Positions 25,101-40,100 of a stretch of 64,000 bases of DNA are shown here, piece by piece; the first letter of the stretch is position 1; each line of letters opens with the position of its first letter. The notes under the pieces are model-generated. The model was not told the origin of the DNA, searched no databases, and saw only the letters and a list, made by a program, of their open reading frames with translations. Both the position numbers and the translations under genes were made by a program. Source of the stretch: Tetranychus cinnabarinus (taxonomy: Eukaryota; Arthropoda; Arachnida; Trombidiformes; Tetranychidae). The DNA lies in contig WHVY01000002.1 in NCBI GenBank assembly GCA_022266195.1, forward strand, positions 2,309,001 to 2,373,000, in the 5' to 3' direction.

Positions 25101-28100
25101 GTCAAAAAACAGGTTCAAAAAAAAAGGAGAACAGAATAATTTTATTCTTGTATCTCTTTACACTGAATAATTCAACAACTCTAATAGAATCAAAAATGAA
25201 AGAAAAGCTCTGAATCTTAAAAACCAGAATATTTTTGACGAAAATTTTCACACCAGAAACAGTGAAAGTCTGTAAATTAAACAATTATAAAAAGCAAATC
25301 AGAACAATTAGCAAAATTAAAGTCTTCCATGCTCATCACCATTCCAGCCCAGTTGAAACCTAAATCGATACAATTGTCAGGTCACTAACTTTACCAACTA
25401 TCATTGAGATTAATAATTCAGTGAAACAATCTTCCTTTGAATCATTCAATGGGATCATGAATATGATATTCAAAAAAACAGTTTCCTGCAAAAATATGAA
25501 ATCGATTTTTGAGAAACAGAAAAAGTGTTGAAAACAAAACATTGAATAATTATTCCATTCTGGTGTTCAGATAATTACATCGTTTTTTCACAACACAATC
25601 AAAACTTTTGGGTCAAAATTTTTTTCACCCAAAAAACAGAGAAAAGAAATTATTGTTGAAAAGAAAAATGTTTTTCCTCCTGAATTACCTTTCTTTCTTT
25701 CCAGAATTCTTCAACTTGTGAACATGAAAATTGGATCATAAGTTTCAACAACCATAACCATGGTAAAATGAAAATCTTGGAACCAGAAAAGGTTTTCATT
25801 ATCAAATTGTTGCCCGTTAAACTGAACGTGATTTGAGTTTACAATTTTTTCCTCTCTTCCATTTCACTTTCATTTCTTTACTTCGCTGTGCTACTATCAT
25901 TATCAGTTGAAAATGAATCTCATGTTCATCTCTTGTTCATCAAAATGAACAACACAATCAACTTTTGTCCAATTAATCAATTCAAGTTAATTAATTTATC
26001 ACACAAATTGTAACCCAAAATAAAGGTTAACAAAAGTCAAGAAAAGAACACAAAAGCAAAAAACTTTTATATCGAACCATAAATGAAGTTTCGAACCAAA
26101 ACTCGCAAGAAACAAAAAACCCAAAGATTCGAGTTTTCGAATTTCCATTTTTTCTTTTCATGCTAAAAGTTTTTCAACCTGAGCAAGCATGAACTTCAGT
26201 AAATATCTCAAACTCGAATCTCAACTTAACTTAACCTAACTTAACCTAAAGACTCGAAAAAATCAAAAGTCGAAAATTCTAAATCAATGATCGCTTCGAA
26301 AACCTGAATTTTAAAAACAATTATTCGACAAACTCGAAAAGATAAGATAATACTTCGAGTCTGAAATCAGATGGAAAAGTTTACTTGAGATGAAATCGAA
26401 CAGGGAATTTCTTTTTTTTAAAATCGAAAATTCTGAAATTCCATTGTCCAATTCCAAGTCTTGACCATTGAATTTATCATTGCAATGACCAAAGATTGAA
26501 AGTTCTTGAGACCTTGAAATATACTCGTATATTGATTCGAAGTTTGGTTTGGAAAAAACTCGTTTCTCTATTTTTATCTTTCGTTTCCATCTTCGGATAT
26601 TGAATGAAAGCTTTTTCCTGGCGATTATCATCTTTTCAATTAGACTAGTATTTTAATTGTCTTTTAATCAACCCTTTTTTTGTTCAACTCATGAATTCTT
26701 TCCAAGTGTTTATTATCATGATTATAAATGATAATATTGTTATCTCTTTTGAAACTCATTGTATTCATGGTTGATCATCAGGGAGTGAACAGAAGAAGCA
26801 AGATTAACATTTTCACTTTACAACTGGAAACCATTGTCAACTTGCAATTGATTAACATTTTATCAGATAAAGATAATTAACTTAATTCTGTTGTTTTGCC
26901 TTCATTGTTTCCCTTCTTACCCAACATTCAATTAAAGACAATTTATTAATTGTCCATTAATTTAGTTAACTGTAAAGTTGAACGACTTTATCGTTTCAAT
27001 TTTATGGTCAAATCTTGGTTCAACTTTTGGATAAAGTTTTTCATGCTTTTTATGGCAACCTTTAAATGATGGTTTATCATCATTTAAACTGCTTGTTTAC
27101 CGGAAAATATTTAATCAAAATAAATGATGAAAATGTTTCATGTCGAATCATGTTTCTTATTAGCTGATATTGCATAAGGTTCATAAAGTTATGGAATGAG
27201 AAGAAGGAAAAATTTAAATAAAACGATTATCTTGATAAATCCTTGTGATTCTATCATTTCACCTTTTCTTTTCAACATTCACCTTGTCAGTGAATTCACC
27301 TGTTTTTCATCAGCTTGACAGGTAGCCATTTGTTATCAGAAGCATTAGTAGACATTAACTTTTGTGAGGCTTCTTGCAGCTCCAATCATTAAAGTTTATT
27401 AAAATATGAAAATTATTTCATCAAATAATGGATAATCGTTTTTTGTAATGCAACCTTAAGTAATGTAAGAGCATTGACTTGGATAGTTTAAGGGAAGCAA
27501 AGTTTAAATTTATATGATTTTTCAACTTTTAATGGCACATTCAGTGTTGCCTTAATGGCCACCAATCATGAAAATCGTCTCATTAAAATCAAATTCAGCT
27601 TTACATTTTTTCAGAATACTATTAATCCCAGAAATTTGATTAGTTAAATCACCAATTTCATGACAGTTCATTGTGCTTCAAATGATCTCAAAGATTTTGA
27701 ATGAATTTTGCAAAAAAAACATTATTTTTGACCTTTCATGATCTGGTGATTTCATGATTGCAAGTGGGCTCGAAAATTTTGATTTGGCCTTCAAATAACT
27801 TGAAGATTCGTTTGCATAGTGAAAAACTTTCGAAGAGCGACATCTCAATGATCCACAGGTTGAGAGGAACACGCATGATAACTTTGGAATTAAAAATTTA
27901 GTATGGAAATTTCTTTTGCGGTCTTCATGGGATCCTAAGGGATTTGTTGTATAACTTTCTAGAGAATGTAAATTTCGATCTGATTTCACGCAGGAATTTT
28001 CTACTAACCATCAGTTTTCGATTGATATCATTTCGATCTAAGTGTTGAACTGATTAGACTATTTTCCTTTTAAAATGATAAGATTTGCCAAAATTTAAAG

Positions 28101-31100
28101 TGGCTAATAAGTTCTATATTTTTTTCTAAGTATTGATGAAAATTCAAATCAACGGACATGAAAAGTAAAATATAATACTCTTGTAATTTAGAGTTTCTAC
28201 TAATATTTACAGGGAAATAGTGAATCGTAATTTAACTCCGAGCCTATCCAAAGACTTGTTTTTTGCTTTATCAGTGATGATGCCAATTACAGGGAAGAAT
28301 CCAAAACTTGCATTCTTCACATCAGAAATTAGCAAGTGCAGAAACTCTCATCTCATAGCAAACAGAGAGTGTGCAATGCCTATTCACAAATTTTCCAACT
28401 GAACTTTTCTGATTTCAGAATTTTACGCCAATCAAGAAAATTTGCTTTTCAATATCTTCCTTTTTCAGCCAAAGTCAGAAAACAAGATTAAAATTTTAAA
28501 GGTGCGCCACTATCACAAGTCGATATTAACGCTTTTCATTCACGATAATTGTCATTCTAGAAGTGGAAATATTTTATCGGTTAATTCCAATAGAAATCAG
28601 AAAACCTCGAATTCTCTGATTTACATGAAACTATTTGAATTGAAAAAGACAGGCCTCAGATTCTTTTTCAGATGTTGTTTCATCATGATATCGATTTCAA
28701 CCTTACAAAACATTCGACCATTTTCATCTCAACAATTGAATAGTTCAGAGTTACTTTAAATTATTATCCAACCATGTTGAGCGTTAAAACTTGAGATTAA
28801 TCAAAATCTATTGTCTACTTGAGCAACAGAAGCCAATTGAATGAACACCAATTGAAAGGATTGTCCAACAACTGTGGAAAAAGTGATTCCATGAAATGTC
28901 CAAATTCAACTGTAAACATTGAATAGTAATAAATATGAGGAAAAATTCATTTCCAAAGTAAATACATTTTTCATTTCAAAAATGAGACAAGAATTGGTTC
29001 AACATCAATGATTGAACTTAGCACAAAACAAAATCAATTTACTCATCAATGTTTTCAATGATCATTGACACTCTGAATTTCCATTACAAAGTTAATGTTC
29101 TTGAAAACAGAACATTTTCCTGAATCAGATTTTCTTTTCTTCTCCAAACATTTTCTCTTCTGTTTCATCTCAAACATTAACAGCGAAAAAAAAGTTTCAT
29201 CCTTTTCTGGTTTATCATTTTTTGCTCTTGAAACATTTTTTAATATCATTTCAACAGAAAAATGAATTTTCCTGTTCAATCTTTACCATGTTCACCCGAA
29301 CAAACAAGAAGAAAATGTTTAAAAACAAAAAGTAAATTGAAAGATAATCTTGTTGCCGCCAGGCTTTTCGGTCATTTCATGTTCAATGTTAATAAAAGTC
29401 TAAGTTGACAAAAGCGTTTACTTTATCAATATTTATACTAAACTGATGCAAGTCAAATTGTGTTATAAAAAAGTTTTCAGTTGATAAATTGTTTCAAGGT
29501 GTAAACAAAATGAGAATGTTTCAACTCTTAGAATTTCATGTTTCGACAAACTCGAGTTATTAAGCAACCGACAGGCAATTAATCAAATTAACCATTTTTA
29601 TCATGAAATATTTTCTCTTCACGTCGACAGTGAATGCTAATTGAAACTATTAATATTCAATCTAATGATTGGCAATCATTCATCTTGACTTTGAGTTTTA
29701 ATCTTAACTCAGCAAGGAACTAAACTCTCCTAAGATCATGATACTGGTTGAGTTGGGTGTGGAATGAGTAGACGATGAAAATATGCAAAAAATGGATTCT
29801 TTTGATTCGTTTGGTTTGGTAGATGAAAGACAAAAAATGGTGACAAAAGGTCCATTAAGGTTGACCAAAGAGTGGCTCTTGTTGTCTTTAACAGGTTAGG
29901 CAACATTATCATGATAATCAATTTAATTGAGCTTGGGATAGAACTTTTACTTTAAGTTGAACATTTTGAGGTAAGCAAATAAAGAAGATAAGAAGAGGGA
30001 ACAAAGAAGATCAGTTTTGGGTGAAATGAGCAAACAAATAGTAATAACATTTACAGGGAGGGCCAGCATTCTGCTCACGTTAAGAATGCACATTCAACTC
30101 ATTTTTTGCCAGTTTAGCCTTTTTCGATCTTTACATTTCTTCGAACTTGGAAATTCTTGTTCAAAATTTCCATTCCGAATTCAAAATACAAGCAGATTTC
30201 TAGATTTTTAACACTTTAATTTACAACCGAAGTTGAATCACTCCAGATAAGCCAACTCAATCTAAACTCAAAACACAAGATTGACTGATTCGAGAATCAT
30301 AATCAGACAAAAGCCAACTTTCGAACTACTGAATTCTCTATCATTTTTTCTTCCTCAGATTCATATAAAAAAACAAATCAGTCAAAAGGCAGAAATTTTA
30401 AGCGAAAGAAATTACATGAAATAAGAAAATGTGCAAAAATGTTGAGAAGAAACATACTCATGACATAACCTTCCAAATCTCGCAGCAAATTTAATCGACA
30501 ATCAAGAACTTAAAACCAAAAATCCAAACATAAATCGAATTGCATCGCGATTGAAGCTGGCAAAGACTGATCTCGAATAAGTCAAGGTCTTGTTTTAACC
30601 ACAAAACCTAAACTTGGATCGTTTAACTTTTAAACAAGCAAATCTAATCGAGAACTGAAAAATCCAAAACTTGAAATTTCAAAACTCGAACTAAAAATAA
30701 AGTTATATCGCAATCAAAGTTGACAGATCGCTTCGACTAGAAACGATTCAAATGTTGATTTTAAATTTTCATGATTTTCCAATGTTGCCATCTATTCGAT
30801 GAACCCTGTATAAAGAATGATGAGAAAGAAAATGTTTACTTGATTTACTGAGAATCACTTATTTTGATTATCTTCTTCCCTGCAACTTGTCACTCCCAAG
30901 GTTGTTTATTATTATTTAGGGAATGACAAAGAACGTGCAAAAAGACATTAACTGTAGCCTGTTAAAGAGCAGCAAACTCGGGGTTCTCCTTAAATTGTCA
31001 ATATCAAAGTAAAACAAAATTAACTCCATAATCAATCTACAATTAGAATAGATTAGAAGAGTACAAAGTAATAGAGTAAAAAGACTGGGAAAAGATTCCC

Positions 31101-34100
31101 TTAAAACTCACCTTCTTCCCTGAACCAATGTTATTGCAATGTTTAGTGAAAAATTGGACAACATTTTGCTACCAATGAATAGGTAAAACCATAAATCACA
31201 CAGTAAAACGTTTCCTAAACTATAATAAAAAAAGAAAAGGTAATAATATCAAAATAAAACAACTTGATGAACCATGAACTGAATCAAGGAAAATGCTAAC
31301 GACATCAATCCTTCTGTGAACAATAATTTATTTCAAATCTTTTTTCACTTCCATTGACTTGTGGATATCATTTTGCATTTCATGTTTAACCATTTTCTTT
31401 CACTGTTTATAAATGCTTCCATCATGCAATGCTACATGAGATAATCTTGATTAAAGCTTCAACTTGAAACATCCTGTGCTCAGTCGAGTTAATTGTTTCG
31501 CTTCACAATTAAATGTTTTCATGTGAAATGTAATAAATTATTGGAGCGCAGAAAATGGAAAAAAATTTCATTCTCAAGTTTTCCATTTTTTTACTTTAAA
31601 ATGCTTTTCTTTTGCTTTTCAACTTTTTTCTGTTAGCTTTTTCAAGATGAGCGTTCACAACAGAATTGAAATTATCTTCTCATCTTTCATCTCAATGCTT
31701 GAAATATCGAAATAAATTGTCGAATAATTGATTCACTTTCATTTAATCAAATATTTATTGCAAGTTTCGATTTCGAAGGAAAGAAAAAGTTGAAAAGAAA
31801 AGGTAAAAACTGGAAAGTCTCAACTTTCAAAGTTGAACATAAGACAATAATTGTTGCAATTTATATTGATTTCCCAAAATTGGGTGAAAAGAAGAGAAAA
31901 TTGAGTAAAATTTGAAAGTTCAAGAGTAATATTGTTTAAATAATCGATAAAAAAGAAAAGAAGAAATAAAAATTGGAAAAGATTGGAAAAGATAAGAACA
32001 ATCAATGCAAGGAATTAACTGTTATCCAGAATACTGGGAATGCCTGGGAAGTCAATTTTCGTATCGCGATAAAGAATCTGAATGATGACGATAATGATGA
32101 TCATTGAGTTTAAGGATTTTCTTAGATGATCGACAATGTTATTCCTTAAACCAAATGCTTTTACCAATTCTCAATGGATTCATGGAGAATCAAGAGAAAC
32201 ACCAGAAAACAGAGAGAAACAAAAAAAGCATATTATATTCATTGGAATTGAACTTGACTAACAAGGAGCATCGAGCAAGAAAAGGAAGAGAAAAGAAGAA
32301 AAAAATAACTTCATCTTCTTTTCTTCCTTTTCCTCATTTTCATCATAATCAACATGATTCCAATCAGCATTCAGTTTCTTCTCCGGATCATTGGGCTTAG
32401 CAAAGGTTTAGTTCCATTACGTGATTCGACACATGGAAACAGGTAAACTCCAAGTGTACCAAAGGCCAAAGATCCTAATCATCGAACAGCAACTCACCCA
32501 ATCAACAGTCATCAAGTTATCCAATAAAAGTTGCCAGATAAATCTTTACCTTGAGTCTTCATTCTTGTTCTTTGCCTTTTCTTTCATGATATTACTTTTC
32601 ATTTTGCTCATCATTTTTCCCTGTTTCTTTCCTTCTCATCATGTTACAGAATAATCTCAACATTTAACACATTAACACTTTTCTTCCTTCTCTTCATCCC
32701 AACTCTCGTCCAATCACATCTCGTAAACCTGTGCTTATTTGGTTCAATGAACATTCATTGAAGAGAGAAACAGAATGGAACAAAATTTTTCATGATAATT
32801 TGCTTGGAGAAGAAAAAAAATGTTTTTCATCATTTTTCGCCTTTCCTCCAACTCTTCAATGCTTATTCATCAATTCAACAAATTCATTTTCTTTCCAACT
32901 CACAACTCGAAACCATTCAACATTTGCTTTTTTTCGATGGTCAAGTAAAACACGATTCTTTATCTTGAAAGTTAAATTCCAATTTAATCGTTATCATGCA
33001 TTTTCCACTGAAATAATTGCTCTCAGTTTTGTGAAACAAAAGAAAAAGAAAAAGTTTTTTTTCTCCAAATTTTTCTTTTTCCATTTTCTCTTTGACAGAA
33101 TTTCATTTTTTACCCAAACCCAAAATAGGCTGATAATGATGATCACTACTTTTATGGATAACACAGTTACTTAGCATCAATCATGTGTGACGCCATGTTT
33201 CATGAAATTTCAACGTTCTCCTTCCTTCTCAGTCCATTTCAATATTCTTGGTGTTTATCATTTTCTATTAATAAATATTTCTTCCTTTCAAATGTAAAAC
33301 GGTGAGAAGAGGAAGAAAATGTTCATTTCAACATTTGTCAGTTTTCATTCAATCAGTGAATAACCATTTACATAAATCTGATTGATATCTGAAAAGACCA
33401 AGAAAAGAAAGTTATCAAAAGAAAAAAGAATTTTTTTTCTTCGCCCAAAAATTTTACTCTACATGAATCATGATCAACAAAAAACGATCAAAATCTTATG
33501 ATAATTCCACTTCTGCCTTCAGATTATCCTTTTTTCGAATATCAGTTATAATATTATAATATTTACATGAAGCTCCTTTTATTTGGCGCATTCATTGCTT
33601 GATAGCCAAAGAAAAACTAGAAATGATTCTGACCAGTATAGAGTAGAACCGAGAAAAAAATGGGGAAAAAAGTAATCTTGTTGGTTCACGAACTTTATGT
33701 GATATGTTTACCATGTTTCAGATAGCCTTTGATTCTTGTTTCATATTGATTATCGATTTATAGATTGAATAGAAAAAAAATCAGAGAATAAACATGATCA
33801 TGGCAAGAATTCAATTTTCTGTAAAAATGCATATTCGTTATTTACAGCAATATTCAACAATTTTCACGTCTTGACATATCGAGCGAAATGAAGCCGAAAA
33901 GACTTTACATAAGCTTCGATTCAGCATCAAACTTGATCGAAATGGAAATTTTCATTCGTACTTTTCGAAGGACCTCATAGGCCGAATTCAGTCAAGGTCG
34001 AACCAAAGTTCTCAAAGGCTTTCTAATAGAACTAAATGTTTTGTTGAAAAGTCGATAAACTTCCAAGCTTCTTGACAAATCAAGAACAGAACGAATCTTA

Positions 34101-37100
34101 AGTTTTGAAGGCGAAGTAAATCGATGAAAATTTGTAAAATTTTGATCACAAGCGTTCGATTAATTTTGCATTTCGATTCGCTCAAGAGACTGATTTTAAA
34201 AGCCAATTTGTTCATTGAATTAGAGTTGAAGCTTTTCAGCTAAATGTTAATAACTGTTTACTTTGGAATTACCTTTATCTGAAAAATCTAAAAATAACAA
34301 TTTTCTTTTTTACGAAAAGACTTTGATCTAATTTTTCGATCATTTTTATCATTATTTTCTCTCGCTCTCAACGTCAACTTTTGTTCCAGTTTAGGGATTA
34401 ATTTCATTGAAACATGAGATTGTTGTTGTTTGGCTGAATTTGCTTAGGAAAACACTTGGAAATTTGTGAAGCTCTTGAGTTATTTTACATAAATAATGCA
34501 ACAGAAGAATCGTCAAGTTTGACAAAAAAGTTTGTCAACTCAATTTGAGGCAAAATTTGATGAATTAAATTGATTTAATCCTAATTTCGTTTCACTTGAA
34601 AGCCTTTGAAAAATGATTATCGTTCATTGTTCAATAATGGAGACTTACAAAGTTAATTAAAGTTGAAAATTGGTTGAATATCATACATTTTTAGCAACTT
34701 TACAAATATTCATGACTTTAAAATAATTGGTTCTTAATGAGATTCAGTAAAGGTGTTAATGATGCAAAAATGTTCTTCCTACTCAAAATCACCTCAAATA
34801 GCACAGAGTCGAGGTGAACTACCAAAGTACCATAATGAATGGAACCAAAATGAATTTTCCTTTTTTGTTCCATCAAAATATTTTGCAAAATATTCGTAAT
34901 CTTGAAGTTCGCCCAGAAACACATCATTATTCATTCCTTTACTGACTAGTAAACTCAAAGGTCAACATTTCAACGAAGACTTTGAATCCAATTCACACTT
35001 TTCATTCTTTATGGTAAATCTTTGAATCTCATTTCCTTGCTCTGCTTTGTCTTTGAAAACTCAAACTAAGTTCACAAGAATAATAACTTGACCCAAAGGT
35101 TACATGATCTATTCTTGACCCTTGAAGATCCACTTAAGGTTAACTCAATTTTCATGTAACATTCTCTACTTTTCCTTCCGAATTTCAATAAATATCATTC
35201 AAATTTTTCCATTTATCTTAACCATCCATTCTGATCAGACTCATTTCACCACGAAACTGTTAACCATTTACATATTCTTATCGAACCTGAAACCATTATT
35301 CAGATGAAATATCATGAGAATCGCAGACATATTGTTAAGAATCATTGGAAAGACGCCTCAAAAGAGTTTACCTTTGAACTTATTTCGTTGAAAGGCGAAG
35401 TGAAAATTTCAAAATTCAACATTTTTTTCTGAGAAAATGGAATTTCATTTTTTTTCTTTTTTCCTCTTTTCAGGGTGAAAAATATGATGGAAGACGAGCT
35501 GATGTTTGGAGTTGCGGTGTTATACTTTATGCTCTCTTAGTGGTAAGTTAATGTTCAATCATTTAATTGAGTTGAATTGGTTCGATAGATTGAAACGAAG
35601 AATCAAAATGTTATATCAACATTGAATCATTTACATTTTCATTGAAATTGTAATGTAAATGATGTTTAATGAAAATAATGTGCTTCATTTGATGTCTTGT
35701 TTTTGCTGAAAGTTTATTGAAACGAAATGATATGATGAATGCTTAATAATATTAAATGTTACTCCTTATCTGTTGCCAGTTGTTCAACATTAAATTTATT
35801 CAAATAATGAGGTTAAAAAGTTGAATAATGAAATATTTTCTCCTTTTCTCCATGAAATGCAATTATTCTCTTTACAGGGTGCCTTACCTTTTGATGATGA
35901 TAACCTTCGCCAATTGTTAGAGAAAGTAAAACGAGGAGTTTTCCACATTCCTCACTTTGTTCCACCCGAGTGCCAAGATCTTCTCAGAGGAATGATTGAG
36001 GTCGATACAAACAAACGAATGACCGTGAGTACCAACCTTACCAAATTCAATGAGACATTTCCCTTCAATTTAAATTCCAAAGGAAAATAAACCTTCATAA
36101 GTTGTTCAACATCGAAAAACCCAAATCTACTCAACGAATCTTAATTTTCAGAACTCTTCCAAAGATTCATTTTCTGAACGCACCTGACATAGAGATTCAA
36201 AAATATAAGAGATCATTCAATGTCGCGTCTCTACTTACAACAATTTTGCGCTTTTCGCATTAAACACAATTTCAAATTCGAAAGTCGGTTCAAAGTCAAA
36301 AAATCTCGTTTTACTTCGCTTTGAAATGTTGAAGAGTGAAAGACTAAAACTTGAGAGAAGCGCTTTAAGCTCGAAAGAGTAAAACCCAAAACCAACATTT
36401 CCAAGTCAAATGCTTCGAACAGTTTTCGAGATTGTTTCAATGACTTTTCTTGTGTATTACTTGAAAGACTAAGTGAAGGTTAAGGTTGGACACGAGTTCA
36501 TAAGAAAAGGTTAGAACTGTTTGACTATTTCATAGAAACTTGCTCTTGTAAGTCTTTCCAAATTTGAATTGAAAAGAAAAGTTCTTTTGGAATTTTGAGC
36601 GAAATGCATTTTGGAACAGATTATTCAACTTTTGCAAAAAGTCAAAAGTCAATTGAGTTCGATGTAATTTTGCATTTTAATTGAAAAGCAAATTGCTTTT
36701 GACATTCCCTTCATCAACCTGTTGTATTTCATTTGAGTTGATGATCTTCATTTTGAAACTATTTTAGTTATTAGTAAACTTTTTCATCCTGGCATGAAAT
36801 ATTTATCCTTCTATTAAAAGATTTTACTCTGAATGTCATCGATATAGACATTACCATGAGAGTGTTTCTTGAAAGGCATTAATAGCTAATGAACTCGTAA
36901 AGATTATTAATATTAAAAGAGTATAAAGATTGATATCTTATTTCAAGTTGATTCCCTATCCAAGTTGATCCTAATTCATATAAAAGCTCAGCATTTCATT
37001 AATCGCATTAATTCAATCAACTAATATTTTGGTCCCTTTTCACAATTAACTTGGTAAAAGAGAAAATATTTTTCATGTCAATTTTGTTCAACATTTTTTT

Positions 37101-40100
37101 GTCTCTTCTCGCGATTTTCCCTTTTCCCATTCATTCCAAGATAATAGTTACATTTCATGGTTACATTCATCTTCATCTTATAAACTTGTTCCCTTTGTCA
37201 TCTCTAGCATTATTCAACCTTCCTTTTTACCTCCCATTTCACCATTTTACTTCAATCAACTTTTCATCTTGAACCTTGCTCTTCACCATCGTCTGCTACT
37301 TCTCATGCCCTCACTCATTCCTAATCATACTGAATGTCACTCACAAAGATCATCATCTTTCACTCTATAATAGACTTTCCATTTTTACTGTCAAACTTAT
37401 TGCTTTGTTTTCAGCCTTTATTTCATATCTCAATGTCTATTCACTTTGTCAATCTTCAAATGATATCTGATGACGGATTTTCAAAGACAAAAACTCCAAC
37501 TAATTTCGCTTTCTTTCAAATTTTTCCACTTTTCCATTCAAATTTTGACGCTTTCCAAAGTTCAGCTTTTATACGAAAATTTCTTTTACAGAGAATTTCT
37601 TTTCTATAATTCATTTCCAGCATTTTCAGAAGACTATTGCGACTTTCTCATCAACGAATTCAAATCGCGATATCAGAACTAAAAATAGATCCTAATTTCT
37701 GAAGCGACAAAAAGAACGATTTTGAAGATTTTCCTTTTTCCTGAATATCGCTGCAAGCAGGTGAATCAAACTGTCTTTTTATCTTATTCTGATTCGATTG
37801 TTTAATCCTCGATGACATTTTCCGGGTTAGTTAATTGACTAATTTCGTGATGATAACCTCAGCTTAACCCGGTTCATCGATACTTTTTTGCACAATTTTC
37901 CCCAATCATCACTAAAATATTCTTTCCATGAAAGCAAATCGGTTCAAATAGTCAACTTTAATGCAATTTTAAACTCATTAGAATGCAATATCATTGAAAA
38001 GAGAATAAGTAAACATTGCTTTTCTGTTTATGAGAAAATATCTTTTCGAAAAAAAGGTATTCTTTTGATCAAAGAGACTCACAATTTGTTCAAGTGATAC
38101 ATTTGAATATGAATGAATTCAAACATTGAAGGAAAAATATTAAACTTGTAGGTATCATTATTATTATGGTTATTACTCCTACCCAAACTATCATTATCAA
38201 ACAGTCTTTTTGCAACTCAATTTCAACTCATAGCATTTCCAAGTAAAACCTTTTTCATATTCAGTGTGCAATATGAGATATTACTGAAGAGAGAAGGAAT
38301 AAGATGAAGAAGAGGAAAAAGAGTAAAATAGCCTTCGAGTCCTCGAAGAGTTATCATTAATTGGAATATTTTGCTCCCTGAAGCTATCCAAATCTAACCA
38401 ACAACTAAAATTTGTTTCAACTGAATAAGTTTTGCACTTTTGAGAAGCGGTTAACAGGGAAGCAAAAAATTGTTTTATTTTCATGGATTGTGAGTAAACT
38501 TGGTAACTTTGCACTTGCACAGAAACTGGGGAAAAAATGTTGAGCACAGAAAATTGGCAACTTTGAAAAACTTGTTTTTTCTCTTTCTTCTCAATTCTGT
38601 TTATATTCCAAAAGAAATGTTATCCTGAATATAAAGATATTTTTTCTCTATGAATTGCGTTTCATTACTTTTTGAATACTTTACATTCACCTGGAAGCAG
38701 TTTAACTGTCAACTATAATCCAATCAAAAATGTAAAATGGAATGAACCAAAATTGTTGCAAAAATGTTCAACATCATTATTATTGTTGATAACACGGTTT
38801 ATACACTGCTTGTCAAAAGTATAAGGCCACTTGATTTTTCTTGATAATTTTTTAAATAAAAGGTATAAAAAACCGAAACCTTATCAAAATGAAGATAGTT
38901 TTTATTGCGATGACTAACCAAGAAAAAAAATTGAAAAAAAATCAAAGGGGGAAAAAATAGGGGAAAAATTAAAAATTTTGGGTCGTCAAAAGTATAAGGC
39001 CACTTATTAATTCCTATTTAATATTTAGTTTGACTGCCATTTAATTTAATGACATCGAAGATTCTGTTGCTCATCGACATAATAAGGTTCTGTAGATATT
39101 CAGGCTCGAATCCATACCATGCATTTTGGATTGCATCCCATAATTCATCGATTTTATTGAATTGCCTCTGATTTGCATAAACTTTTCGCGCAATCAATCC
39201 CCATAAATTTTCGATAGGGTTTAGGTCAGGGCTGCATGCTGGCCAATTCAATACTTTCACTGAATTATCCTGGAAAAATTTTTTGGTGGCATTTGAAACG
39301 TGAATTCTTGCATTATCTTGCTGGAAAATCCAATCAGAACCAGCATTTGTTGCAGCATTTGGAATCAGATTTTCTTCCAAAACTTTGATGTAATCCAATG
39401 AATTCATTGATGAGGAGATTTTCACAATAGGTAGAACACCATTGAAACTGAATGCACCCCACACCATAATTGAACCTCCTCCAAAATTACGTTTTGAGAA
39501 AACTTGCTTGTCCTTCCTTAGATCGTGCCAATAGCATTTTAATCCATCTGGACCATCTAAATTGAACTTTTTTTCATCAGAGAATATCACTGATAGCCAT
39601 TCGTCCTTCCATTGCATATGATAACGAGCAAATTCCATCCTTTTTTCACGATGAGCTTCCGTCAATTTTGGCTTTACATCCATCGAAGTGTATTCCATGA
39701 ATCCAGATTGGTTTACAGCTCGATTGACGGTGCTTAGGGAAACAGGCAATTGTAATTCTGATAGGATCTTGGAGCAAGTTAATTTTTCAGTCGAGGCCAA
39801 TTTCAAAACTCTCCGTTTATCACGATCATTAAGCAGGGGAGGGCGTCCAGAACGAGGAGATGATCCATAATTTTCACGCAACTTTGCGTAACTTTGCACA
39901 ACACACCTAGATCTGTTGATTTCCTTTGCAATTGAGTTCAATGAAGCACCTTGCTTAATCATAGCGTCGATCTGTCCTTTTTCATAGTCATTAAGAGCTG
40001 AAGCGCGAGGCATTATGCAATTTGATCACTAACTAACATAGAACGAAAACTAGAAGAGATAGAGAAAAACTGAGCTATGCAAATGAAAGAACTTGAAAAA

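Noticed and set aside
27061..27088. Perfect 11-bp hairpin stem
   Set aside because: Small and AT-rich; several such stems are expected by chance in 64 kb of this composition, with no sign of a mature miRNA-like arm.
32104..33174. Cluster of plus-strand ORFs in BRSK intron 5
   Set aside because: Low-complexity Lys/Phe/Ser-rich translations without motifs or splice logic.
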